Program-made: the position numbers and the translations under genes | The notes under the pieces: generated by a model | What the model saw: the letters and a program-made list of their open reading frames with translations, nothing else | Database searches by the model: none | Told to the model about the DNA's origin: nothing | In this document: in pieces, positions 31,085-41,552 of the stretch | How the letters are laid out: each line of letters starts with the position of its first letter | How positions within the stretch are numbered: the stretch's first letter is position 1 | NCBI GenBank assembly: GCA_030734395.1 | Contig: JAUZTG010000016.1 | Span: 1,736,001 to 1,800,000 of the forward strand | Source of the DNA: Sarocladium kiliense | Taxonomy: Eukaryota; Ascomycota; Sordariomycetes; Hypocreales; Sarocladiaceae | Reading direction: 5' to 3' | Length of the DNA: 64,000 bases

Positions 31085-33176
31085 GCTGGGCGGTTGTGTA
31101 CTGGGCGGTTGTGTTGTTGGATCCAGGATGGGAGGCCGTTTCACAGAAAGTATAGAGCCGATCTGAAATGGATTGCGAATGAGGGTCAGACTCCTGTGAT
31201 GTGCGGATGCCTCGCTGGTTGATGGGCCACTGCTGACAAGGTCCACGAACGAGGCCCGGCTGTTGTTTGGTGCCAATGTAAGACAATAGTTGTTGTCGCT
31301 TTGGGGGAGAATGTATCGACGGGGTAGAAGAGATCACAAGCCCCTGTTGGAGTCCTAGCTAGCTTATCGCAGCAGAACAGCAAGATGAAAGAACCGTACA
31401 GCTTGGGGATGGATGCTGGGCATTAACACAGATATAAACTAGGCCCTCTCGAGATTGGCGATGGATCCAATTGCGGCATGGAGTGGTGGAGAGGCGCATG
31501 CGCCGCGGGAATGACGATCCCTCTTGTTTGGCGTCATCGTGCGAGCCCGCCTCCCAATGGCTTCGCGGCGCAGTCAGAGTTGACATTGCATGTGCTTTCT
31601 GCCCTTCTACATGCACCGCTGTTGCCCGACCTCCCATTATCGGAGCTCTTAAGCAATCGTATCTTGTGACTGCTCAAGAGACGCGCAAGATGGGTACGAG
31701 AGCCGGTGGGAACGTTCTGGGAGACTATTGGGCCAAGAGCTGGGTACTACAGGGTTCAACCGTAGGACTTTGCGCCTGCGAAGAGGCAGGTAGCCTATGG
31801 GTCGAGTGCGGACGAGACACCAGCAGCGCCTGTGGTGTTGCGAAAACATTGGTACGACTGCCCTGGCTCACTCTAGGACCTGCGTAGGCCACCCAATGGC
31901 AACTATACGTACTCGACATTGGAGCCCTTCATTCTGCCTATCTCCACTCTAATTTCATTGCGACGACAAACTGTAGAAACTGCAAACTCAATCATCGTGG
32001 CTGTGTGCTCTGCTTCTGTCTCACTATGGCTCATGTCCCCTCCACAAGCAATGCAGTGCCCCAATACAGTAACACCCGAGCAAGGGGTGGGCGCCCTAGG
32101 ATAAGCACTAGACCTGTCGGGTCCAGCAGTCTCCGCCTCAGCCTTGCTGGCCGGGAATTTCCTAGTGTACAAGAGGTGTTCTACAAAGGTTCTAGGGGGC
32201 TGCTGTACCCTTTGGTTGTCGTTTGTTGGCCCTAGGGACGCCAGTTCCCCAATTGGTAGGGATGCGCAGGCTATGACGCTGTATGCTGCAGCTAACGGCG
32301 ATGCAAAGAAAACTGTCATCAGATCGACTTGGCTTTTTGTCCTGGTCGCCAGCTATCTGCAAGATCCAGGAACCTCCGGTGTCGCAATCCAGCCGTGTCG
32401 CCTGTGAAGTGCAGACTATTACAGAGAGAACAGCATAGGCCGTGAGGATCCTCGAAGACTCCAAACTCCTTTCGAATTTGGCGCAGCCGCACCCCCAATG
32501 ATGCTGTATATGGATGTGTGCACCTGATCAAGTCGCCTCGCATTGAGCAGTACACTTCAGAAGATAGTAAGATCATGCAAATGGCATAGAATACTTTAAA
32601 TTGCCATTAGGTTCGTACACCATAGAGTCAAAGGGCCTTGCAATACTATCTACAATGAGACATTTCCGCTGTCTAGACGGCCAACCCTATATCTGTCCTG
32701 AGCGAAACTCCCTCCACTGCCAAACAGGAAAATTAAACGCCGCTAGAGTGTTTGTAGTTGTCCGTATCAAGAAGATTTTGTAAGACTGTTGTCTGCATTC
32801 AGTGTCGAGTACCGAAGTACAAGTCAACAGTTTCGTCCCCTCGTTCTTGTTGTTGACACATTGGGTTGTTCGCGACTGCGACTTCAACAACCTTTTTGGT
32901 CCAGGTCTTCTCCATGACGATTTCATGATGATTGTTTTACTCGAGAATGATATCCTGATGGACAGGGTTTTGGGATCAAACAGACTTCATATAGCAGATA
33001 GGGACATCAGCGGGTGCTAGTCCTACATAGAGAAAGAACACCGCAAAGGAAATATGTTATTGCTCGTTGCGAGTGCTGTTTGACCACCTCTATCAACTGC
33101 CCAATAGCTCCAAAACAATCTTTGCCTTTCTCTCCGCCCCTTTCTCCAACGACAAGCGTGTAAACAATTCCATAAC
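31085..33176. other. Intergenic, no supported gene
   Basis: About 2.1 kb between the ABC transporter promoter and the 3' end of the first zinc-finger gene. Frames up to 138 codons overlap on both strands and show no domain, signal peptide or splice support. Confidence 0.5.
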
Positions 33177-34304
33177 TCAACCCCATTCCCAGGATCCCTG
33201 TCCAAAAGGATACGATACATGTTCAAGCCAATATCGAAAGTCTTCAGGTCCCTCGTTTGAAAGGAGAGACTGTGATTGACGAGTCTCGTTTGGCACAGAC
33301 TCGATAAAGTCGAGGCACGCATCAGTCAGACCTAGATTCGCGTCCAAACAGGCGTCTTGACTAATGAGAGGAAGACAATTAGGGTCATGGGGTAGTTCGC
33401 CTTGAGACCTGGAGTCACATGGAAAGAAGCCTAAGTCTGCAAGACCAACACTTTGGTCCACACATTCCGCCCATTCGACTTCCGGAGAGGTTGACCACTC
33501 CGGCGGCGTAGGAGGTAAGACGCTCGTTTCAGTTGATGCGATGCTTGCATCGAGAGACCCGTGTCCAACCGTCGGCTGTGACACCACTTCAGGACCCGAA
33601 GTATCGTGGATCATCTCCCCAACTGTGTCGAAGAGCTTAGCCAGAGCTTTTGACAGTATGAGTGCTAGATCTGGCTGTAGGGTGGTCTTTTCAGGTCCCA
33701 ACTGAGTGATCACGTCGTCGGTGATGGCAGATTTCTGTTGTTCCCAGACGGACTTGACAAAACTCGCAGCCTCCTCGACGATGGTCTTCTGATAAGGCGA
33801 TTCAGGAGGTTCCTCATCTCCAAAGAGAATACGCCAAATTTGAACCCATGACTTCTCGTCTGAGCCTCCCGAGCGGGAGACTGAGCGGAGCTCCTCTTGC
33901 TTGTTGGGCTGAATAAGTTCTGTGGAAAAGTTCTTTCTACGTGCAGTGCAAGCCTCCTTGTTCAAATGAGCATCGCGCTTGTGTTCATTGTGAAAACCCT
34001 TTCCACACGTCGGGCAGTAGATTGTGGCTTCGTAGTGTTTCCGTTGGAGGTGCTGCTTGACGTCCTGAATGCGCTTCAAGTTGAAGCCGAGGCAATCCAT
34101 GTAGTGAAGAGGATCTCGTTTGAAGAATGGGCAGGCAAGAGATGGCGGCTTCTTCTCAGTGTCTGATCTCAGCCGTTTTATATCTCTCGGGCTGCCGTGT
34201 GTTTCTTGGGCGTCTTCCCCTTCCTCGTCTAGGCGGCATTTGCGCTTTGTAGAAATGTCTTCACAGGCGGCATTGGTGATGCCTGCAACTTTCGGCCCGC
34301 GCAT
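33177..34304 (-). CDS. Zinc-finger protein, paralogue 1 of 3 (fungal CPFF/C2H2-like family)
   Basis: Single exon, 375 aa. After a charged N-terminus, residues about 55-125 hold the family core: LACPFFKRDPLHYMDC, then VKQHLQRKHYE, then IYCPTCGKGFHNEHKRDAH and a final Cys. This looks like two adjacent zinc-binding units with C...C...H...H spacing. A second family landmark follows, WVQIWRILFGDEEPPESPY. The C-terminal half is acidic and Pro/Ser-rich (VLPPTPPEWSTSPEVEWAE), as in transcription activators. Many filamentous fungi carry lineage-expanded copies of this family, usually uncharacterised. A nuclear, DNA-binding role is inferred. Paralogues 2 and 3 lie downstream on the other strand. Confidence 0.75.
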   Translation of the reverse strand: MRGPKVAGITNAACEDISTKRKCRLDEEGEDAQETHGSPRDIKRLRSDTEKKPPSLACPFFKRDPLHYMDCLGFNLKRIQDVKQHLQRKHYEATIYCPTCGKGFHNEHKRDAHLNKEACTARRKNFSTELIQPNKQEELRSVSRSGGSDEKSWVQIWRILFGDEEPPESPYQKTIVEEAASFVKSVWEQQKSAITDDVITQLGPEKTTLQPDLALILSKALAKLFDTVGEMIHDTSGPEVVSQPTVGHGSLDASIASTETSVLPPTPPEWSTSPEVEWAECVDQSVGLADLGFFPCDSRSQGELPHDPNCLPLISQDACLDANLGLTDACLDFIESVPNETRQSQSLLSNEGPEDFRYWLEHVSYPFGQGSWEWG

Positions 34305-36075
34305 TGGGTTTTGAAGCTGGAGTTTTGAAAGTCGGACAATCGCTGTGGCCAAGTAGCGCTGACTTTGGTTTGTTGGCTTGCTGCATGAAATACTGTTCTC
34401 GGGAAATAGTGTGTGTTGATGTGAGTTACACGGTTGATGAAAGAAATAAGGCAGCAGGCAACGTTTGTGCTCCGGCTTTGGTCCGCCGAGAGACGAGCTG
34501 CAAGTTCTCGCAGCGCTAGCACCGATGTATCCGATTCCCCTTGCTGATTGGACCGCAGCCCAAGTCAAACAAATGTTGAACTTGCAGACGGGTCATGATG
34601 GGAGGACGCGTGAAAGAGTCGGACCGTGGTGTGATGTTATCCAAGACCGAGCCCAACACTGGTCAGGCGACCGCGCACCTCGTATCATTTTGGAATGATT
34701 GTCAGTTGGATCTCCGGAGTTCTGAAACCCTGTTCTGCTGTTCAAGTCAGACTGGGGCTGAGTCTCCAATGCCGGAGTTCACGACAACACAGACGCCTAG
34801 GATCTTCGTTACCAACCCAGAGATCTGGGCTGCTGTAGTTATGACACCAGGAGTATTTTGCGATCGCATAGTGTGAAAGCCTCATAATCAGATTACAACC
34901 TCCCTGAATTACCTGCCTAGAGTATTATTTGATGATGTGCCATGGGGCAGATCGCTTAGCCTCGCGCAAAGCGACAGCTCCCTATGTAGTTGCCAGAGTG
35001 CCACAGTTGCGGTCAGGCTCTGCAAATGCTGCATGCAGTGCTGGGAAGGTTGCTCTGCTTTTCATCATTCTAGGCATATGTGGCTCTGTGTCAACTGTCC
35101 GAAAGCTAGAGAAAATCATTTCGAGAGTGATATTAAATATTCTGCCTCAGTATAGGAGTCTTTCTCGCCCACTTCCGTGAACCCTTTCCGCCACGGTAGA
35201 ATCAAGATCGTGCCATTTCGCAGGACCCAGCCCTCTCCCATCAATGGCACTGCGTACGAGCAACAGGGCAGAGCCTTTGCAAGGACACCTGCCTCTGTAC
35301 ATCAATCAAGCGGCTGCGGCGAGTGGCCATCGTTGGCCTCTTGGGTAATATCGGGCCCAGCACTTGTAGCAGCTCTTGAATTTCGAGTTCAGAATCTTCA
35401 AGCCATAATTGCAGCCGCAGTTCCTGAAGTCTATAAAGTTTCAGCGAGTCTTGTAGTCGTCAGGGCTGTGTGTTGGTGTACCTTCTGCGGCCTTCCATTC
35501 GTGATTCGGCGCCCATGCTAAGCGGTGTCGGTCGGCTGAGGAAGGGGATCGTTTGGTCAAAGGGCACACGCCAGGGTGAAAAAGGGCTGTTTTTCTTTTA
35601 AATTGTGAGTTCGTGACTGACAATGGAGTGCGGAATCCCGTGCTCTTAGGGGAGACGAGCAACTCGAGTCTGAGGTGTCTTCCCCGGATACTCATGTGAT
35701 TCCAATCTCAACAAATGATGGAAAAGGCCTGCGAGCCACCTCCAGAATGGGCTGCAGCTGATGCCAAGCCAAGGTACGGTAGGTGTCGGCAGTGAGGCCG
35801 CCAGACTGGACAAGGCGCCGTGTAAGTCCATCAATTGTTCAGATACCCTGCTTAATCAACGCTGCACTTTTCCTGGCCCGAATGGTGAACTTCAACCTCT
35901 CAAATCTCATAAACAACCTGAATAGCAGCTATTTGTTCATATTTCCAAAGCTGTATCCCGGTCTTCTTGACCTGCTCGACATCCTCCCGCACAACCAAAC
36001 CCCAGCCTGGCCTTTCTGGCAGAGCCTGATACCGCCACCGATCATCCGCCCCTTCCAAGGTCCAACACTCGCAAG
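34305..36075. other. Intergenic between zinc-finger paralogues 1 and 2
   Basis: About 1.8 kb shared upstream region of the two divergent zinc-finger genes. The frame ending at 36079 touches the next start codon and might belong to an unrecognised first exon of paralogue 2. Otherwise nothing is supported. Confidence 0.45.
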
Positions 36076-37677
36076 ATGAATAACGACAGCATGTTGGTTC
36101 CCGGTGTCATGCAAGCCAGGATTGTCCCCCTGAAGTGGCATATGCATACCAGTGCCATGCTGCTAATTGAACATTCGGAACATCTGGACACAGAGCTCAC
36201 CCTGAAGAAGCTCTGGCCACTCATCCTGTTCAATTATGCTTTCATATTCCTCGTCTATTGCTTTTGCACGTTGCCTCAGTTTCAACGCTATGGAAGCACT
36301 GTCCAAGAAAGTTCACGCGCTGGTGACAGCAAGGCCCTAGGTCCCGGCATACATCGACCTGGCGAGTCAAAGAACTCCAGTTCGAAGAGGAAGAGGAGGA
36401 AAAACAACAAAAGCAAAAAGAATACCACGGGAGAAGAGTCGGACGGCCAGTCAAACGACGAATCTGGCGGCGGCATAGCCAATCAGGCCACAGGACTCGA
36501 GGATCCGGAGCAGCCAGGGCTCCTTTGTCCATACGTCTTTCTCAACCCGATCCTCTACTTTGACTGTTTCAGTCATCCCTGCAAGGACTACGACAGAATG
36601 AAGCTCCACCTATCCAGGAAGCACAGAATCAGCGATCATTATTGCCCCATCTGCTTTGCGCAGTTCATTACAGAGGAGGAGTTGGAGGCGCATTCCAACC
36701 CGACTTCCAGCGACGACCGTTGCGTAGCTGTCACTGGCCACGATGGAATCACTCTCGCTGAATGGGACGATGTATTCAACCCCAATCGTACGGAGAGAAA
36801 TAACAGCGACAAGTGCCCTCGATCAAAGGACGACGAACGGAAGTGGTTCTGGATGTGGAGACAGCTTTTCAATGGTCACCAACCGCCCTCATCGATCCGC
36901 TCTCACGGAGTCGTCGCCATTCTAAAGAAAGCTTTGTTCAAGCTGGAGACCGTTCAGACCATCGTTCGTCAGGCGTACGTATCTACGAGTCAGCAAGATC
37001 CCGAGCAGCTCGCTTTGCGAATCCACAGCGGTTTGATGAACACTGAGAATGGGCCGTGGCCGTATCGTGTTTATCACCAGCACCCCGAATCCCATCAAAG
37101 CCAACAGATGTACAACTACTCGGCATTCGACATCTCAGAAGATTTGTTGGGTCCTGAACATGAGGAACTGCAGGCTTTGAATGTCCAGCCAATGGACTCT
37201 TACCAACCCATGCCCGGGCCGTCGTTACTTGGTCCGAATGGCATGATGTCGTCCGCCGGCAACGGCATCCTTACTTCTCCCGAATGGGGTACCCTGTCTT
37301 CTATGGATTCCGGCTTAGCTCCTGTGCCTGTTAAAGAGCCCTCAGCAACACCAGCCGAGCCAGCTTGGAATGGCATGGCGATCGACTATGAACCCATGCC
37401 TACAGGACCCTTGCTAGGGGCAGCAGCAGCTGAGAACATGACAACAACTAGATCTCATCTACTCACGTCTCAGGCCATCTGGGAAGCTATCAAGAACGAT
37501 CCAATTTCGGCAAATAATTCCAGCGGCCCTAGGTGGGAGAGTGCTGAAGATTGCGTCGATATGGGGCGGCTGCAGATGTTTCTGGTGATCCCGATTCTCG
37601 ATGGCCAGGCGGATCGCTTTCGTGCCTTGGAAGCTGGAGGAAGCGTCGAACCATGGCGCACATACTTTTCTGAATGA
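36076..37677 (+). CDS. Zinc-finger protein, paralogue 2 of 3, with N-terminal hydrophobic segment
   Basis: As an open frame it is 533 aa. The family core sits at about 150-215: LLCPYVFLNPILYFDCF, MKLHLSRKHRI, HYCPICFAQFITEEELEAH, followed by the linker WFWMWRQLFNGHQPPSS. The C-terminal half is low-complexity, Met/Pro/Ser-rich with PEWG motifs resembling those of paralogue 1. A strongly basic run KRKRRKNNKSKK (about residue 107) is a candidate nuclear localisation signal. Residues about 46-66 (LWPLILFNYAFIFLVYCF) are hydrophobic enough to span a membrane, which is odd for a zinc-finger protein. The DNA there is pyrimidine-rich and ends in CAG at 36279, so it may be an unspliced intron end and the true start may lie elsewhere. 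Confidence 0.62.
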   Translation: MNNDSMLVPGVMQARIVPLKWHMHTSAMLLIEHSEHLDTELTLKKLWPLILFNYAFIFLVYCFCTLPQFQRYGSTVQESSRAGDSKALGPGIHRPGESKNSSSKRKRRKNNKSKKNTTGEESDGQSNDESGGGIANQATGLEDPEQPGLLCPYVFLNPILYFDCFSHPCKDYDRMKLHLSRKHRISDHYCPICFAQFITEEELEAHSNPTSSDDRCVAVTGHDGITLAEWDDVFNPNRTERNNSDKCPRSKDDERKWFWMWRQLFNGHQPPSSIRSHGVVAILKKALFKLETVQTIVRQAYVSTSQQDPEQLALRIHSGLMNTENGPWPYRVYHQHPESHQSQQMYNYSAFDISEDLLGPEHEELQALNVQPMDSYQPMPGPSLLGPNGMMSSAGNGILTSPEWGTLSSMDSGLAPVPVKEPSATPAEPAWNGMAIDYEPMPTGPLLGAAAAENMTTTRSHLLTSQAIWEAIKNDPISANNSSGPRWESAEDCVDMGRLQMFLVIPILDGQADRFRALEAGGSVEPWRTYFSE

Positions 37678-38704
37678 GTGCTGGGGGCAGTGAGCCAAAC
37701 AAGTCATGTTGAAATTACTTCGTGAGTGTATTTATGGGAGGGAGGATCATGACGGGACAGACAGTATGGCCGAATTTTGATCGCGAGACAGCTTGCAGAG
37801 GGCAAGACGGGGACGGGCGCAGCAAGCCAGCTTGGCCAAAAAAAAGGAGACCCGCGGTACAGAGAGATGAGTATAGTATTGCTTACATTGAACACGTCGT
37901 ATGAACAGTGCTCTCCCGCCGTGCCTTGTAGAGGAACATACTTCTTTTTCTCGACCCTCATGGAGCACCCATATGTAGTGACTCATTGCATCTCCATAGT
38001 AAGTTTGCTCTGGGCCATTCCTGCGTCACCAAGGGATATTGCTCACTACCTATAAAACGCCGGAAGACTGGATGTCTTTAGGCATCATCACAACTCCGTT
38101 GGGGAGGACCACTCCGTATGGAGACAGCTCAGCTACTTTACAGCTGAAAGTCAATAAAAATGAGAACAAGAAAAGTAAAAAGAAGAGAAGCGGAAAACGA
38201 ATAAAGCAGGGAGGTGGCTGGGGTCCGGGCAGGCTGACCGAAACGCTTCAACGGTGTCAGTTGGGCTCCGATTCGGCTGCCTGGAGGCAGCGCGTTCATA
38301 CTCAGCAATGAGTGGAGCTGAGTCAAGGGCACAGTAATCTTAGACTGGCATATTGGAGGCTTGAGCAATCCTCACGTGGAACAATGGCAATTTGGTTTGA
38401 GGCACATCCGTTTGCGAGTGCTGCACCGATGTGCGGCACTCTTGTGCCAGTGCCGCGCACCGCCGCCACCCGAGCTGCCTTATGCCGTGTTGCCTCAAGA
38501 CCTCAGCCTTGGGATGCACCAGGTATGACCGACTTGGACGCCTCGTCTGCCTGTGGATCGCCATGTTGGAGTATAAAAGAGAGTTCATGAAGCATATGTA
38601 GCTGTCAGGAAGAATGTAGCCGTCAGTACACATTTAACTGTTGAGCGGCCTGGCGAGGGAACGAACGAAACTATCATCCCTTCACTCATGGCTTACTGGA
38701 GAAG
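37678..38704. other. Intergenic, no supported gene
   Basis: About 1 kb between zinc-finger paralogues 2 and 3. No coding or RNA feature is supported. Confidence 0.55.
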
Positions 38705-39799
38705 ATGTCGGTCTCTGAAAAACATCCGCCTCCTTGTCTAACAGACTATAGCTATGCCGAATTTTGTCTTCCAGAAAGAAGGAGGCATAGAGCCGAGACC
38801 CCAGAATTACGAACTGGTCGGAAGCGCTGCATTGATGATGAGAGGAGCAGTATGTCAAGCGACTCAGAAGACCTGAGCGACTTGGAACACCAGTTCGGAA
38901 CCGACGAGAGCAGTGATGATGTCACTGAAGCTAGTTCGTTACTACCTTTGGTGATACCCGAGAAGATCAGAGCACTCGCAACGGTGTTCACGGATATGAT
39001 CGTCCCCAGAGTCAAGCGATGGATCCGCTCGGCACATTATATTACGCCTCCCGATTATCGTATACCACTCAGTAAGCGACCCAGAACGTCCAATGATCAA
39101 ACCTCACCAATCTTCGTCGAGTCGCACGATCCAGACTCTTCAACTATTCTCGTACTACCTGTCGACGGCTACTTCCGCCTAGCCTGTCCTTTCTTCGTCC
39201 GGGACCCAGAGAAATACGAATCATGCGCCCTTGAAAACGACTTGCACTCCCTCTCCAACGTAATCAGACATCTGAAGAAGTGCCACTCTCCGGCTCACCC
39301 TTACTATTGTGCCGTCTGTGGCCGGCCTTTCGATAACGGCAATGTCCGCGACAATCATGTTCGCGAGTCTGCATGTATTCGTCATACTTTCAAGAGAGAA
39401 AAGGCATTCACGCGTCAGATGCTTAGCCTAGTTTGCCGAAAAGACGATCGTCGGCGTCGTGAGGCAGAGCGCTGGCTTCAGATCTACTCGATTGTGTTCC
39501 CACGCGCCGAGCAGCCCGATCTAGGCGCTGTCTACCTCCAGAAGGGTCTTCCGCTAGCCCTATCGATGGCAAGGGATTATTGGGCCAGTAAAGGACGTGG
39601 AATCGTGGGGGAGTATCTTGAGAAGGAAGAACTGTCGGGAGAAGAGCAGCTTTCGGAGGAGGAGATGATGATGCTATGTGGGGTTGCAGGACACGAGTTG
39701 ATCCGTCGCATTGTTGCAGATTCAACAAGCAACCGATGTAATCAGAAGGATCTGAGTGGTGAAGAGACATGGGAGGTTGTCGAAAAGGAACAAGAATAG
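38705..39799 (+). CDS. Zinc-finger protein, paralogue 3 of 3
   Basis: Single exon, 364 aa. The core at about 159-225 reads RLACPFFVRDPEKYESC, VIRHLKKCHSPAHP, YYCAVCGRPFDNGNVRDNH and a final Cys, followed by the family linker WLQIYSIVFPRAEQPD. The N-terminus has an acidic Ser-rich stretch (SSMSSDSEDLSDLEHQ). The C-terminus is glutamate-rich and lacks the Pro-rich activation-like region of the other two. Spacing of the zinc ligands matches paralogue 1 closely, including a Cys-x2-Cys in the second unit. The most plausible role is nuclear regulation, by inference. Start is the first ATG of the frame. Confidence 0.72.
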   Translation: MSVSEKHPPPCLTDYSYAEFCLPERRRHRAETPELRTGRKRCIDDERSSMSSDSEDLSDLEHQFGTDESSDDVTEASSLLPLVIPEKIRALATVFTDMIVPRVKRWIRSAHYITPPDYRIPLSKRPRTSNDQTSPIFVESHDPDSSTILVLPVDGYFRLACPFFVRDPEKYESCALENDLHSLSNVIRHLKKCHSPAHPYYCAVCGRPFDNGNVRDNHVRESACIRHTFKREKAFTRQMLSLVCRKDDRRRREAERWLQIYSIVFPRAEQPDLGAVYLQKGLPLALSMARDYWASKGRGIVGEYLEKEELSGEEQLSEEEMMMLCGVAGHELIRRIVADSTSNRCNQKDLSGEETWEVVEKEQE

Positions 39800-40042
39800 T
39801 CTGAAATCATTGCACAGCATATCTGGGTTGCAGGACTGGACTTTCGCATTGCTGGCTACAGCATTTTTGGACGGGTTCACCTCATGTTAATTAAAGTTGA
39901 TCGCTGGCCATTGCTTTTATTATATCAGTTCAACACCTGTTTCAACACATTCTCATTCAAAATGAGTGATAAGCACAGCTGGGGACATTGCCAACTGATG
40001 ATAAGGCAACTGAGGGAATGAACATCACAGTTGTTTCTTAGT

Positions 40043-41111
40043 TCAAGCGATCTTGAACTGCTGCCGGAAAAGCTGAAGCGGAACTCTGACATCCTCTAGC
40101 TTTGCACTTCCTTCGCCATCAAGTCCCGCATGCGGCACTCTCTTGAATGTCCATACATCCTCGACACCCAGACTTGTGAGATACTCTGCAGCTCTCCCGT
40201 AGTTTGTTGCCACTTGAGCAATACCATGGCTATCATCCGACATTGTGAACTTTCCTCCCATCTTGATCCATTCCTTGTGTTCTTGTTAGCCGGATATATC
40301 TGTGAGAAGATGAAGACAGTGGGAATACGGTACCTCTGCGATGGGCCGGCACGGATAGGGTTCAGCAAGACCTTTCCTCAACGCCGAGCTATTGCACTCC
40401 AACCAACCCCCCTGCTCCTTCACAAGCTCCAAATTCCTCAAGATCCTCTCCCAAACGCCCTTCCACTCCCTCACATCCCTCCCAGGCTGCTCACTCAGCA
40501 ACCTCACCAGATCAAAGTGTCCCACAATCCTCGGCTTCAACCCCTTCAACATCTCATACTGCAAGTCGTAGTAATCCTCAAACAGGCCCTCTTCAGTACC
40601 GTTCTTGCTACTGGCTGCGACGGCGGATGCGTACATCTTGGCGTCGTAGTCGATGGGGATGCTGTGGACGTGGTGGAGGGAGCCGATGAAGTAGTCGACC
40701 ACGGGCGAGGAGGCGAGGGATTGGACATGGGTGGTGAAGGACGGCCGGATGAACTCGGACTCAAAGCCGATGAGGATGTGGATTTGTGAGGCGTACTCTT
40801 TCTGGAGACGTTGCGCCTCGATGAGGTAGGCTTCATGACGAGGTGGTAGACAGGCTAAGGCCTCGGGGTCCCCAAGCTAGGTCAATCGCATCAGCTTCTG
40901 TCTGTACGCATCCTCACCTCCACTATATCATCATTCACTTAGGACTTACTTCTTCTGGGTACAGGTCTTGCTCTTCGTAGCGCGGCATGTGCTCCGTGAG
41001 ACCCATGGTTTTGTATCCGAGTGAGATGGCGTGACGGACGATGACTTCCAACTCATCTTTTGCATGCCCAGGGCAAAACTGCCCCGAGTGAGAATGCATT
41101 GTGAACGCCAT
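40043..41111 (-). CDS. his2: Histidinol-phosphatase (PHP family)
   Basis: Dephosphorylates L-histidinol phosphate in histidine biosynthesis. Three exons (40950-41111, 40334-40876, 40043-40273; introns of 73 and 60 nt) give 311 aa. The PHP metal-binding motif opens the protein (MAFTMHSHSGQFCPGHA), followed by AISLGYKTMGLTEHMPR, IGFESEFI, YFIGSLHHVHSIPIDYD, PRIVGHFDLVRLL, and the C-terminal GGKFTMSDDSHG. Order and spacing match fungal His2 proteins. The last intron (40274-40333) has a GGCTAAC branch point. Start is the ATG at 41111. No perfect TGASTCA is present upstream, but one-mismatch forms occur near 41207 and 41371. Confidence 0.92.
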
Positions 41112-41552
41112 GTTGACTGACTTGGCTTATTCTGCCTTCAATCTCCCGCGAATGCACAACTGACCGGGGGGTGATGATGTCGATGGTGATGAGAGAGTCA
41201 CAGATGCTCCACCCACGTGTCGCTGAAATTTGAGCCGAGATGGAGTCTAGTGGACGATAGACTATAGAGCCCGATGATAGTGTTGACAAGACATAAGCTG
41301 CACGATGTAACACTCAGATAATAGGAATCGATCGGAGGATTTTCTTGTAAAGAGCAGATATAGACAATTAGACGAGTCAATTTACGGTGACACTGCAAGG
41401 CCCTGGGGGTATCATGCCAACAACAAGAAGCCCGACCTGGGCCAACAAACGCCAATCGATCCCGCGTGCAACAAATATAGTAACGACTTCGCAAGCAACA
41501 ATTGAAGGCCGCTTATTCGCCTTCCTCAATCAGTCACATCCTGTTTACTTCC
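41112..41552. other. Intergenic: his2 promoter
   Basis: About 440 bp. Near-consensus general-control heptamers (AGAGTCA near 41207, CGAGTCA near 41371) are the only features noted. Confidence 0.4.
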
